Translations under genes and position numbers: made by a program | The notes under the pieces: model-generated | The model's input: the letters and a program-made list of their open reading frames with translations, nothing else | Databases searched by the model: none | What the model was told of the DNA's origin: nothing | In this document: piece after piece, positions 34,908 through 43,826 of the stretch | Numbering within the stretch: the stretch's first letter is position 1 | Layout: every line of letters begins with the position of its first letter | DNA from: Prevotella communis | GTDB taxonomy: Bacteria > Bacteroidota > Bacteroidia > Bacteroidales > Bacteroidaceae | Direction: 5' to 3' | Assembly (NCBI RefSeq): GCF_022024175.1 | Contig: NZ_CP091794.1 | Span: 2,914,001 to 2,978,000, forward strand | Length of the DNA stretch: 64,000 nucleotides

Positions 34908-37241
34908 TTAGTTCTCCAAATCGATGGTACCAAGGTCACCAGTTACGGTTTCCCAACCAACAACGGCAGCTGTGATACGCTCAACACCTGTCTTCTTGAT
35001 GGTAACGGTGTAGTTGTACTTAAAGCCTGGATACCATGCATTGATGGTGTAGTTGCTGCCGGAAACTAGAGTATATGGATTTGCGATATTATTAGAAGAT
35101 ACAGTTGCGGTGCAAGTGCTTAGTTCTTTCACAACATACTGGTTACCATCGGGAGTAGTGATACGCAGACCGATGGTGCCACCACTATAGGTCAGAGACT
35201 GAGGAACGATACCATAGGTATAACCGTTCACGCAGTCGGGGTCGGAATCTGTGGCAGCAGAGTATGTACCGTTTGTCATTGCGGCAGAGTTTGTTCTGGT
35301 GGTAGAGGTGGTAGAAACCAGACCATTACCCATCAGCACCTTGCCATCGGGCAGGAAGTTGAGAATCTCAACCTTGGTGAGCGGTAACTCAGTATTGGTT
35401 TCATCCTTCAGGGTTACCTTACTGGCATCAGTAGTGGTTCTGACATTTACCGTAATCTGACTGGTCATGTGGAATAGCAGCATGTTGATGGTGCTGGCAG
35501 TAGTACCAATGGCTTGAGAAATCTGATGAGTGGTACCGCTGGCATTATCAAAACCGTCATTTGTAGAATAAGTCAACTTATCTGATGCTGCTGTTTTGAA
35601 GGGAGCACCCCAAACATAGTCCTTATAGTCAGAGTCAGAAAGGGCACCAGACTTAATAGCGAAGTAATCACCATTTGTTGCGTCTTGGCTGATTGTAACA
35701 CCTGTTTCAGAACTGTTATCAGTATAACCAGCAGCGCGGAAGTGATAGTAGGTCAGGTTGTTCTCCCAGAACCAGCCCGTTGTCTTCCAATGATCGCTTT
35801 CATACTCCTTAGTAGCTGCTGCACCATAACCTGATTTCCAGTCATAGTTTGCTTCTGTTGCGCCAGTGATGTAGTCGGAAGCGGTCTTTGCTGCACGATA
35901 GAGGGCGAACTGATTCTTGTTGGTATCAGTGAGTTTAGTACCGCGATCGTCCAGCGTAAATTCGGGATAGGTATTCTCAGCTACAGCATCTTCTGAGTTT
36001 ACAGTTTCCCAATCAATAATGGCAGCAGTGATGCGGTCGACGCTCTTCTTTGATACGCTGAGGTTGATAACATAATGCTTGCCAGCCTCGATGGTGGTGA
36101 AACTCTGATAAGATGCTGCCTTTGCATCATCCTTACCAGCACCGGTTGTATAATAATTACGAATAGCCTCTGCAATCTTCTGACCAGAAACATAGTACTT
36201 GGCATTGTCGATCTCGAACTCTACGACATTTGTCGTGGTGTTATAGAGGTTGGTGCCGGGCAACACGTAGGCATAGAGCTGGCGAGTGGTCTTTCCATCG
36301 GGAGTACCGGTTTTCTCAACCATCTGAGTGATGTTGGTCTGTGTTTGACCAGACCACGAACCTTCTGCCACGTCAAAAGTGCCGGTGGTGTTAAATCCTA
36401 CCAGTGTGATGTTCTGGGTTGCTGATTTTTGACTCTTTGTCCAAGTGAAGTCGGTGTTAGCAGAGTTATTGAATCCGTCACCTTCCTTCAGGTTGATCTC
36501 AATCCAAGCCAAAGCGTGATTGAAAACGAGGTGGCCCTTGTCGAACTTACCGGTAGTCTCACCAGCATTATCAGTCTTTACTGTCCATACCAGTGGACCA
36601 TCACCGAACTTGGTTTCTGTCCAAGCATCATTCTCGTACTTATAAGCATAGCGACCGCCCTTACCACTTTTACTGATATTGTTACTATAGGTAAGGTCCT
36701 GGGCAGTCATCGTTTCTGAAGTCTGTTTAGTAGCAACTTCCCAGCTTACCTGAGTGCCGTCAGCAGAAGAAGTATACCAGTTAGGGTTGGTCTGTGCATC
36801 TACAGCAGTCCATTCGCTCTTACTCCACGTTGGAAGTGTTGCAGATGTCTGACCGGGAATAGCGAAAGCATAGATGGTCAACTGAGACTCACGACCAAAG
36901 GCGTCGTCCCAATAGCGCTCCAGACCTGACGCATAAGAAAGATTAGAAAGATCGCTGCCAGTTGCAGCAGAAGCTGTAGCAGTGGCCTCTGCGTAACGAG
37001 CCTTTGCGCTCGGGTCATTTTTGTTGATAGCCTTGATGCGCATTTCTACCTTGGTCTCAGCACTGAATCCACCACGGGTCAGGGCAGCACGGGTAACGCC
37101 ATTGTCATTGCCAGACAATGAGATGAGTTCCTTACCATTGTTAGGATTAAAAACACCATCGGTGGTGGTGTCGTCAGAACATGATACCAGGGTGGCACAG
37201 AGGGCAACCACAGGCAGAGTGTACTTGAAAATCTTTTTCAT
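34908..37241 (-). CDS. Double-domain fimbrillin-like lipoprotein
   Basis: 777 residues. It has a signal peptide with lipobox LVSC (Cys21), SDDTT, then VTRAALTRGG with two candidate Arg sites (51 and 56). Two fimbrillin modules are marked by HLVFNHALAWIEINLKEGDG and NMLLFHMTSQITVNVRTT, each ending in a 'RITAAxxxWETV' motif (RITAAIIDWETVNSED, RITAAVVGWETVTGDL). It is the third fimbrillin in transcription order and the first of four consecutive double-domain genes. It is paralogous to its downstream neighbour. Confidence 0.8.
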   Translation of the reverse strand: MKKIFKYTLPVVALCATLVSCSDDTTTDGVFNPNNGKELISLSGNDNGVTRAALTRGGFSAETKVEMRIKAINKNDPSAKARYAEATATASAATGSDLSNLSYASGLERYWDDAFGRESQLTIYAFAIPGQTSATLPTWSKSEWTAVDAQTNPNWYTSSADGTQVSWEVATKQTSETMTAQDLTYSNNISKSGKGGRYAYKYENDAWTETKFGDGPLVWTVKTDNAGETTGKFDKGHLVFNHALAWIEINLKEGDGFNNSANTDFTWTKSQKSATQNITLVGFNTTGTFDVAEGSWSGQTQTNITQMVEKTGTPDGKTTRQLYAYVLPGTNLYNTTTNVVEFEIDNAKYYVSGQKIAEAIRNYYTTGAGKDDAKAASYQSFTTIEAGKHYVINLSVSKKSVDRITAAIIDWETVNSEDAVAENTYPEFTLDDRGTKLTDTNKNQFALYRAAKTASDYITGATEANYDWKSGYGAAATKEYESDHWKTTGWFWENNLTYYHFRAAGYTDNSSETGVTISQDATNGDYFAIKSGALSDSDYKDYVWGAPFKTAASDKLTYSTNDGFDNASGTTHQISQAIGTTASTINMLLFHMTSQITVNVRTTTDASKVTLKDETNTELPLTKVEILNFLPDGKVLMGNGLVSTTSTTRTNSAAMTNGTYSAATDSDPDCVNGYTYGIVPQSLTYSGGTIGLRITTPDGNQYVVKELSTCTATVSSNNIANPYTLVSGSNYTINAWYPGFKYNYTVTIKKTGVERITAAVVGWETVTGDLGTIDLEN

Positions 37242-37259
37242 TTTTATATTCTATTTTTG

Positions 37260-38489
37260 TTATAATTCGATGATAATATCTGAAGTCTGTACCTCGTCCC
37301 AGGGAAGAATCTCGCAGGTATCGAGGAAGATGGTATGCTTGTGCAGGTTGGGGATATGAAGGAAATACACATAGCGGGTGTCGGGCTCCCAGGTAAAGCG
37401 GTCACCTGTGGTGCTGATCTTGTCCAGACTGAGCACACTGTCATAGGTAAACGCGTTAGAGGCATCCACCACTCCATTGGTTAGGTGGTCGGTCTGCATC
37501 TCTACCTCTACGTGGATTTGCACATCCTTTTGGGGTATCTGCTGAAGATATAACGGACAGAGGTCGAGAGCCGTTTCGCGATTCAGGTTTTCGCGCAGGT
37601 TCTTTCCCACATATTCACCATGCTGCAGCAGGGTGTACTCGCCTGTGGCAGTGGTGTTGTCCGAGAAGGTGCCATGGTCCAGTCCCTGTTGGTTTGTGGC
37701 AGTATATGACTTACTGCTAATCACAAAGTTGTTGTCAGCGTTGACAACAGATATCTTCACGCTTTTCAACGCTACACGATAGTCGGGCGATGAAGGCTGA
37801 GGGTCGTCTATGAAGATGCGGAATCCCACTTTCGTGATTAGATGATGAAAGGGCATATGCACTTCACGTACTGCATTTGCCTTTTCATTGGTGTTAATCT
37901 CAATATTCTTTAATTCGTCACGGTCTTCAAAAACGGCACCATTCTTCTGGCGGCTTACTTGTGCCACCACACAGGGCTCTCCCTGTTGGTTGGTCACGTT
38001 ATACACCTCGTTCAGATAGGTTTGTGACAGGAAAGGACGGTCAGAGAGATTCAGGCTGATGCCTGTTGAAAAGATGCTGGCCCCCTGAAAATAAGGCGAT
38101 ACTGCACGGAATTCGTAAGGGAAGGCAGAGAGGTCCCAATAGCGGAGCACTTGTCCATTCACACCATCGTAGTTCCAGCGGTAGGGAGTGGCGGTGGCAT
38201 CGAAATCCACTTGATAGCCATTCATCACCTGTTGCTGGCTGTTGTTGCCAAAGTTCTTCCATGTGCCTACCTTAAAACCTGCTTCAAGCATCGATACGCT
38301 TCGGGTGTAGCGAGCCTTGGCCACTTGTGAGATTGAGCTTCCGAACGTCATGGGTGTGAGGTTGTCATAGACATCCTCCTCCTGTATCGTTGAGTCTGAA
38401 GTACAAGCGGTGAGACTGGCGCACAATAGGAGTGCGCCAGTCCACCAACTTAGTGTTTTGTTGATTCTGTGATTAGAAATTGCTGCCAT
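37260..38489 (-). CDS. Fimbrillin-like lipoprotein
   Basis: 409 residues from the ATG at 38489. The frame stays open further upstream, but that part overlaps the previous gene and lacks a signal. The signal peptide ends in LTAC (Cys29), TSDST; RYTRS gives Arg63. Conserved fimbrillin positions include GQVLRYWDLSAFPYEF and HMPFHHLITKVGFRIFI. The end motif is EILPWDEVQTSDIII. It shares the RYWDL block with the upstream gene product, so the two are related. It overlaps the upstream gene by 17 bp. Confidence 0.78.
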   Translation of the reverse strand: MAAISNHRINKTLSWWTGALLLCASLTACTSDSTIQEEDVYDNLTPMTFGSSISQVAKARYTRSVSMLEAGFKVGTWKNFGNNSQQQVMNGYQVDFDATATPYRWNYDGVNGQVLRYWDLSAFPYEFRAVSPYFQGASIFSTGISLNLSDRPFLSQTYLNEVYNVTNQQGEPCVVAQVSRQKNGAVFEDRDELKNIEINTNEKANAVREVHMPFHHLITKVGFRIFIDDPQPSSPDYRVALKSVKISVVNADNNFVISSKSYTATNQQGLDHGTFSDNTTATGEYTLLQHGEYVGKNLRENLNRETALDLCPLYLQQIPQKDVQIHVEVEMQTDHLTNGVVDASNAFTYDSVLSLDKISTTGDRFTWEPDTRYVYFLHIPNLHKHTIFLDTCEILPWDEVQTSDIIIEL

Positions 38490-39861
38490 TTTCTTGGATT
38501 GTGTAATCCTCAACAGTAGCACCGTCGAATACGATAGGATATACGGTAGGAGTAGCAGGTACATCGGGCTTGGTGATATCAATGGTGGTATCATCAGGAT
38601 CGGTAGTACCCTTAGAATCTTTAGTAATCTTGAAAGTGTAGGTGTACTTAGTGTTAGGCTGCCAAGCGGCGATAAACTCTGAACCATTCTTGGCAGGCAC
38701 ATAGACACGTGCATTGTGAACGGTAATCTCCTCGCCGTTGTCCTCAGCAATCAGCTTATAAGATACGTGAAAGGTGAAACCAACCTTGCTGTTTTCGGGC
38801 TGAGCTACAGGATAATAAATGGTAGAAGACTTAGCATAGTTCTGTGTGTTGCCGGTTGCTACTGCTTCAGGTATCACATTGTAATTCGTGCTAAGCTTTG
38901 AGGTGTATGAAGTCAGTCCGGCTTCAGTTCCGGCTGGAATCACGAACTTCAGGTTGTCCTGAGTCGTTGAAGCAGTGCTGTGGTCAACGGTGGCAGTGGG
39001 ATTGCCAACAGTGGTGAAGTCGATGGTTGCACCGCAGCTGGTGTAATAGTCAGCCTTGGTGTATGTGTTGCCAGACTTGGTGGCAGGTGTAGCCTGAATA
39101 CCAGAGTTGGCGTCTGTCACATCGATAATCTGTACTTTGTAACCACGCACATCTTCGTAGAAGCGCAGGTTCACCTGAGCACCGAGGTGCTTGAATGTCA
39201 ACTTTACGTCCTTCAGATCAGCATTGGTGGCCTGAGCACCAGCATACATGAACTCCTGCAGTGAGGGGTCATCATAACCAGCTACCTGAGCGGTGTTGGC
39301 TACAGTAATTATCTTTGTGCTCTCATTGAAACTAACGCCTGTAGCACGATATGGAGCATAAGCATAGAAGTTAGTGTTGGTGTACTTCAAGTCCCAGTAA
39401 CGCAGGTACTGATTAGCATTGGCTGACATGTAGGCAGCCTGACTGGCAAGGTAGCCTTTGCTTGCATCTGTGTTCTGGTACTCTGCTGTGCCAAGATACT
39501 CATAGAACCAAGGTGACTTGTGGTCTTTCTGATCACCGATAGTACTTGCCCAAGTAGTAGCATTTGCATTAGAATAGCCCACGCCATTACCATCAGAGTA
39601 ACCAACCAGATAGTTGTCCATCACCTTCTGAGTAGTAAGACTTGTGCCATACTTGTAAGCCCACACACCAAAATTGTAGTGGCCTGTAGATTCAAGAGAG
39701 GGCAGAGTCGTTGCCTGGTCTCCACGGCTGATGTTCTTCTTCTCCACACTGAAAGCGATAGGAGCCTCTGTGTTCTCGGTTGAGTTGTTTACCAACTCAT
39801 CGCTACTACAACCAATCATGGTCATAGCAATTGCAGCGAAAATAGTTACTTTTTTCATCAT
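38473..39861 (-). CDS. Fimbrillin-like lipoprotein, first subunit of the operon
   Basis: 462 residues. It has a lipobox MIGC (Cys18), SSDEL, and an NISRGD site (Arg46), the shortest Cys-to-Arg distance in the set (28). Family features are YWDLKYTNTNFYAYAPY and KDVKLTFKHLGAQVNLRFYE; the C-terminal strand before the tail is TKYTYTFKITKDSKGTT. It ends with a Pro/Asp/Thr-rich linker and VEDYTIQENGSNF. As the first fimbrillin after the membrane components it is a candidate for the major or anchor-proximal subunit. Confidence 0.78.
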   Translation of the reverse strand: MMKKVTIFAAIAMTMIGCSSDELVNNSTENTEAPIAFSVEKKNISRGDQATTLPSLESTGHYNFGVWAYKYGTSLTTQKVMDNYLVGYSDGNGVGYSNANATTWASTIGDQKDHKSPWFYEYLGTAEYQNTDASKGYLASQAAYMSANANQYLRYWDLKYTNTNFYAYAPYRATGVSFNESTKIITVANTAQVAGYDDPSLQEFMYAGAQATNADLKDVKLTFKHLGAQVNLRFYEDVRGYKVQIIDVTDANSGIQATPATKSGNTYTKADYYTSCGATIDFTTVGNPTATVDHSTASTTQDNLKFVIPAGTEAGLTSYTSKLSTNYNVIPEAVATGNTQNYAKSSTIYYPVAQPENSKVGFTFHVSYKLIAEDNGEEITVHNARVYVPAKNGSEFIAAWQPNTKYTYTFKITKDSKGTTDPDDTTIDITKPDVPATPTVYPIVFDGATVEDYTIQENGSNF

Positions 39862-39909
39862 TGTATTTAATGGTTTTTTAAATTATACATAATAATTCTA
39901 TGAGGTGCG

Positions 39910-41085
39910 TCAGATTTCAATCTCCCAGAACACCTCGTCATAATCTTCGACGGTAGGAACGAACAAGCTACCGGTGCCCGATGGTAATGGATCGGGCGGT
40001 GTGAGCTTAGAACAGTCTATCCACACCGTCAAGATACCACCATGCGCCTGTGCGTGACACTGGTCGGTAACATCAAACTCATATGTCTTGACCTGTCCAT
40101 CCTTCCATATCAGGTCGTAATACAGATAGTTCCTAAGATTTGAACGCGAACCGGTGTAAAGGGCACCCGAGCGAGTAAAAGGCTCGTTGTCACAGAGTCC
40201 AAACGTGGTCAGTTTACCACCGATGATATCGCAATTTTGTCCCTTTACCATCTGATTCTTTTTCATACGCGTATTGAAATAAATCAGGGCTGGCTTATAG
40301 CCCGTATGGCCGGTATTTACATTCGTACTGCTGGCCATAGAGGAAAGAGCCGCATTACCATTGATACCCTTGATTCTTCCATCCTCATTGTTAAAGAGGA
40401 TAAACTGTACAAGATAGATATATACCAAAGGACGCAGCTTTGTTTCTATGTGCTTGATATAGATATTCTCCACAGGGTCGAAATCGTAATCCGACAAGTC
40501 ACGCGAGATAAAGATATTCTCAGGATAAGCGCTATAGAAAATCTCAGGCTGATTCAGCAAACCAATAACGCCAGAAGGATCGGCCTCGTTTGCTCTGCTA
40601 TGCTCCAAGATACTACGTGAGATACCTCGTGTTCCGGTTGTCGTAGCCGTGACAGAATCAAGCGTCTCATTCAACACCAACACCTGGGTTCCGTCCTTTG
40701 AATCGATATCGCTATAAAAAAGCATATCATAATAGCCAAACTGGAAATAACGACGGAAACGGGTACTACGTATAGAGAATGCCTCGTCTGTAGTATGTTT
40801 GGCATAAGGGTCGTCTCCTTTGTAATAGCGGTGCACTTCAAAACTTGTAGGCATCGTATAGCCAATGCTACCCCAGATAGAGTCGTCCTTCAGGTCCCAT
40901 CCATAATACCAGTCCGTCTGGAAATCCACATCGACATCCCAGATTACCTCCAAATCGGTCTCAACCTGAGGTATCTGCAACTCCATGTTCTGACCTGGCA
41001 GATGCAAAGGTGGTTCGATACACGAGGTTATGCCAAGCGTTACAAACAGTACTACAGCTATTATATGATATATATATGTACGCAT
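39910..41085 (-). CDS. DUF5119-type lipoprotein
   Basis: 391 residues from the ATG at 41085, whose first base is shared with the upstream stop. The lipobox GITSC (Cys near 22) is followed by IEPPLHL, which lacks the acidic surface signal of the fimbrillins, and no T/S-R maturation site follows. The first half has VIWDVDVDFQTDWYYGWD and RRYFQFGYYDMLFYSDID, which I match to the DUF5119 family found beside DUF3575 and fimbrillin genes in Bacteroidales. I infer an anchor or assembly role at the outer membrane. Function is not known for the family. Confidence 0.72.
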   Translation of the reverse strand: MRTYIYHIIAVVLFVTLGITSCIEPPLHLPGQNMELQIPQVETDLEVIWDVDVDFQTDWYYGWDLKDDSIWGSIGYTMPTSFEVHRYYKGDDPYAKHTTDEAFSIRSTRFRRYFQFGYYDMLFYSDIDSKDGTQVLVLNETLDSVTATTTGTRGISRSILEHSRANEADPSGVIGLLNQPEIFYSAYPENIFISRDLSDYDFDPVENIYIKHIETKLRPLVYIYLVQFILFNNEDGRIKGINGNAALSSMASSTNVNTGHTGYKPALIYFNTRMKKNQMVKGQNCDIIGGKLTTFGLCDNEPFTRSGALYTGSRSNLRNYLYYDLIWKDGQVKTYEFDVTDQCHAQAHGGILTVWIDCSKLTPPDPLPSGTGSLFVPTVEDYDEVFWEIEI

Positions 41086-42491
41086 TATCTGACTACCTCC
41101 TTCTTCTTTCTGTAAATAATATCGTATGTCAGATGAATACCGGCGTTGGTAGGACCAAACCACATGAACTGATGGTTACGCTCCTTGAACTGACTGGTAC
41201 TACCATGATAATCATAATAGTAAAGACCATCAACAAATCCTGTGATTGGATTACCCCATACGTAAGGGTCGTAACGGGTAATAAAAGTTCCTATACTGAG
41301 ACTTAGCTCCAGTCGAAGACTGCCTTTCTTGTTCAACCTACAGGTATGACCAATGGTAAGACCGGCACCACCACCTTCACCTTCCCAGCCTTTGGTAGCA
41401 CTAAAACCGATTCCGTATTTTGTGCCCTCCAAGTAAGCAGCAAGATAAGGACCAATGAATGCTCCCCCACCCTTGAAATAACGTCGTAACTCTAACTGTA
41501 CATCACGCACCTGCATAAACTTATGCTCACTCCAATGACGATGATTAGAGAATGTGAAGCCTGCATTATAGGTATAATGGCCTGTAAGTGGGTAATATTC
41601 TAATTGAATATTGCCACTGGTGGCAAGGCCGAATTGTGGCACATAGGCAAAATCATGAAGGAGATTTGTCCTGGCCGCAATCAGATGCCTACGCGCATAT
41701 TTCTTTTCTACAGCAGGTGCTGACTCAGTTATAGATATGTGATTAGGAAGCGCTGGAATGGCAAGCATCTCTGTCTTTGCGGTAAAATGATAAGAGGGTA
41801 TAGGCATGTGTTTCGGACTGACTGCAAACCATAGCACTACACGACTCTGACGCAACGTGGGGAAATAAACCTGCAACAGACGCTTCCAGGTCTTTCCCTT
41901 ATTATATGCCATCAGCTTCTTCTTGCACAGACGTTCATCACCATGGCAACTCTCCCAGATATATTTTACTTGTTTATATTCCGCATCACCAGCAAGCTCC
42001 ATCAGTTTTACCAAATAGGCATAATCCTCCGTCACACATTTGGCATTCAAAGGACGGTCTGCAATCGGCTGATCCAAGTTACTGCTAAGGAACTCTATCA
42101 ATCGCTTTGTACGCTCGCGACTCAAGCGGACATTATTCAGGTAAGGACCTTCTGGAGAGGCTGCACCCTTTACATAAACCTCACGTAATACAAGGTTGTT
42201 TTTCTTGAGCCAAGGCACAAGACTGTCATTATATAAAGGTATAAAGGGATCGTCCTGAAGCAACTCTGTTCTGTTTACACGGAAGCGGATACCACGAGCT
42301 ATCACATCGAATAAGGAGTCCGTAATAACAGGGGGAGAAGTAACAATAGAATCTGACACAAAAACAAACGGATAATCTGGCAATTGCTTGTACAACAACG
42401 AGTCAGGCTTCTTGGCCAATGTTGACAATTGGCCAAGTAACACAATGGCAATTACGAGAATTACCTGAATTGGGTTAACAAATCTACGCAC
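41085..42491 (-). CDS. DUF3575 outer-membrane protein with OmpA-like segment
   Basis: 468 residues, first gene of the fimbrial operon. A signal peptide (cleavage near TLAKK) is followed by an OmpA-like periplasmic part, VYVKGAASPEGPYLNNVRLS then RERTKRLIEFL (about residues 105-145). A C-terminal half of alternating aromatic beta strands (about 270-468) matches a DUF3575-type beta-barrel. It probably anchors or assembles fimbriae at the outer membrane. Its promoter is at 42527-42534. Confidence 0.78.
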   Translation of the reverse strand: MRRFVNPIQVILVIAIVLLGQLSTLAKKPDSLLYKQLPDYPFVFVSDSIVTSPPVITDSLFDVIARGIRFRVNRTELLQDDPFIPLYNDSLVPWLKKNNLVLREVYVKGAASPEGPYLNNVRLSRERTKRLIEFLSSNLDQPIADRPLNAKCVTEDYAYLVKLMELAGDAEYKQVKYIWESCHGDERLCKKKLMAYNKGKTWKRLLQVYFPTLRQSRVVLWFAVSPKHMPIPSYHFTAKTEMLAIPALPNHISITESAPAVEKKYARRHLIAARTNLLHDFAYVPQFGLATSGNIQLEYYPLTGHYTYNAGFTFSNHRHWSEHKFMQVRDVQLELRRYFKGGGAFIGPYLAAYLEGTKYGIGFSATKGWEGEGGGAGLTIGHTCRLNKKGSLRLELSLSIGTFITRYDPYVWGNPITGFVDGLYYYDYHGSTSQFKERNHQFMWFGPTNAGIHLTYDIIYRKKKEVVR

Positions 42492-42526
42492 TGGACTTTC
42501 CTGTTTTGTATCAATCTTTTCCGATA

Positions 42527-42534
42527 CAAAATTA
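42527..42534 (-). promoter_or_regulatory. -7 box of the 14-gene fimbrial operon
   Basis: Minus-strand TAATTTTG, about 36 nt before the ATG at 42491. No TTTG at -33 is visible, suggesting a need for an activator. Two CGTTA words 10 bp apart lie about 57 bp upstream (42590-42604). Confidence 0.6.
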
Positions 42535-42613
42535 GTCGTTTCTTCTATTTTTTAGGTAGAAAAGCCCGTATAATTTACAATATTTAACCCGTTAGTTTTC
42601 GTTATATCCAATA

Positions 42614-42647
42614 GATTCTTCAATTTTTTCGCAAAAATCGAAGAATC
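42614..42647. promoter_or_regulatory. Long hairpin upstream of the fimbrial promoter
   Basis: GATTCTTC (42614-42621) pairs with GAAGAATC (42640-42647), and the inner AATTTTTT/AAAAATC extends the stem around a CGC loop. It lies between the DUF3244-like stop (42705) and the operon promoter. On the minus strand no T-run follows, so it could be a weak terminator for the upstream gene or an operator. Confidence 0.5.
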
Positions 42648-42704
42648 ATAACCTAAAAACAATTATTAACACTTAAAAGCTCTATACAACTTACATATGA
42701 TTAA

Positions 42705-43082
42705 TTACAAATCTATTAAACCATAAAAACAGTATTGGCCACGGATTATCTGCAGCTCACATCCTCCCGCCATGTCACTTGGCAAAGTAATATTAGAGGT
42801 ATTCTCTGGAATAACCTTAGTATATTTTACATTACCACTCTCATCCAAGAGCTGCAAAGTACAACCATCACAAGATGTATTAAAATATAGAGTATGATTC
42901 TCTAAACTCAGAGATGGCGTCTTGACAGAACTACGTTTGACAGATTTTGCAGAATCTGCCGAATCTACCTTGCGCACATGCAAGTACACATTCTCAAAAG
43001 AAAATAAATTCTGAGATTGTGAATAAGCACCAGAAGGCATCAAGAATAAATGTCCGAGGACTGCTAAGAAATATTCACCCAT
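42705..43082 (-). CDS. DUF3244-like small exported protein
   Basis: 125 residues from the ATG at 43082. Upstream codons in the frame overlap the promoter box at 43109-43116. A signal peptide (MGEYFLAVLGHLFLMPSGAY) precedes SQSQ. The mature part is a small beta domain with LSLENHTLYFNTSCDGCTLQ and a conserved end, RGQYCFYGLIDL. It is homologous to the product of 43337-43783. The family (DUF3244 is my best match) has an Ig-like fold and unknown function. It may be a substrate or signal linked to the nearby TPR-HTH regulator. Confidence 0.72.
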   Translation of the reverse strand: MGEYFLAVLGHLFLMPSGAYSQSQNLFSFENVYLHVRKVDSADSAKSVKRSSVKTPSLSLENHTLYFNTSCDGCTLQLLDESGNVKYTKVIPENTSNITLPSDMAGGCELQIIRGQYCFYGLIDL

Positions 43083-43108
43083 AGTTTTTTTATTTATGAT
43101 TTGTGAGG

Positions 43109-43116
43109 CAAAGGTA
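43109..43116 (-). promoter_or_regulatory. -7 box of the first DUF3244-like gene
   Basis: Minus-strand TACCTTTG, 26 nt before the ATG at 43082. Confidence 0.65.
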
Positions 43117-43157
43117 AGGCAATTTATACATCGCTCCAAACTTTAGGGATTCTTTTA

Positions 43158-43244
43158 GTTCGCCAGAGTTCGTCAAAACCGAGCAAACATGCAACTAAAC
43201 GATTTGATATTCAACGCATTACAAAAATAGTTCGGAAAAGTTCG
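43158..43244. repeat. GTTCG pairs upstream of a DUF3244-like gene
   Basis: GTTCG-N5-GTTCG occurs at 43158-43172 and again at 43230-43244. The second copy is part of a 27-mer (43218-43244) that recurs with one mismatch at 43928-43954. Ten-bp spacing places both half-sites on the same DNA face. Confidence 0.7.
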
Positions 43245-43273
43245 CCAAGACACCAACTTTAGCATTTTACCAT

Positions 43274-43322
43274 AAAAATAGCGCTTCTTTATGATGTTTT
43301 CCATCTTAAAGAAGCGCTATTT
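43274..43322. terminator. Bidirectional hairpin terminator
   Basis: AAATAGCGCTTCTTT and AAAGAAGCGCTATTT form a perfect 15-bp stem flanked by A-run and T-run. It lies 14 nt after the stop of the 43337-43783 gene and ends its transcript on the minus strand. Confidence 0.8.
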
Positions 43323-43336
43323 ATTTGCTTATTCTA

Positions 43337-43783
43337 TTACAACTCCACGAAGCCGAAGAAGCAATAGTTACCACGAAGAATCTGAAGCTCATACTCTCCG
43401 TACAGATAGAATGGTAAGGTTATGGTCGAAGTATTCTCCGGTATTTCTATTGCATATTCAACATCACCATCCTCATTTATCAAACGCAGGATACAACCGT
43501 CACATGAGGTAGCAAAATACAACGTATGATCAAAAATACTCAAAGAGGGAGCCTTTGCCGGGCTACGCTTAATACCCCTTGTTGGTATTGAAGGATCAAT
43601 AAGTCGAACCTGTAATGACAGATTATCAAATAAAGACATTGAAGATGCTGCTCTTCGAACGGATGAGACACCAAAAGCCTCTTGAGTTAATTCAGCCTTT
43701 GCTAGTTCAGCCCATTCTTGAGCTGAGCTACATAATGACACTAAAAGGAACAATCCCGTGATTATAAAAGATTTCTTAAACAT
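43337..43783 (-). CDS. DUF3244-like small exported protein
   Basis: 148 residues from the ATG at 43783 (the upstream frame would cross the -7 box at 43819). It has a signal peptide MFKKSFIITGLFLLVSLCSS, then AQ. It is similar to its neighbour at 42705-43082: LSIFDHTLYFATSCDGCILR, the shared IPENTSTITLP, and the end RGNYCFFGFVEL. An extra Ala/Glu-rich stretch follows the signal peptide. It has its own promoter and a strong terminator, so it is a separate transcript. Function unknown. Confidence 0.72.
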   Translation of the reverse strand: MFKKSFIITGLFLLVSLCSSAQEWAELAKAELTQEAFGVSSVRRAASSMSLFDNLSLQVRLIDPSIPTRGIKRSPAKAPSLSIFDHTLYFATSCDGCILRLINEDGDVEYAIEIPENTSTITLPFYLYGEYELQILRGNYCFFGFVEL

Positions 43784-43818
43784 AACTATATTATTAAAGG
43801 GTTTTAGTAATTTCCGAG

Positions 43819-43826
43819 CAAAGTTA
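43819..43826 (-). promoter_or_regulatory. -7 box of the second DUF3244-like gene
   Basis: Minus-strand TAACTTTG with a TTTG 19 nt upstream, a consensus -33/-7 pair. Confidence 0.7.

Noticed and set aside
38490..38750. Longer N-terminus for the 37260-38489 fimbrillin
   Set aside because: The extra 87 residues lie inside the upstream gene, are low-complexity shadow sequence, and the proper lipoprotein signal starts at 38489.
17583..42491. Recent horizontal island
   Set aside because: No integrase, tRNA junction, insertion sequence or direct-repeat ends are seen at its edges, and codon style looks like the neighbouring housekeeping genes. Transfer cannot be claimed.
42576..42585. LytTR-like half site TACAATATTT near the fimbrial promoter
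   Set aside because: It matches the putative operator at 8 of 10 positions, but no second copy lies 20 bp away on either side, so it was not called.
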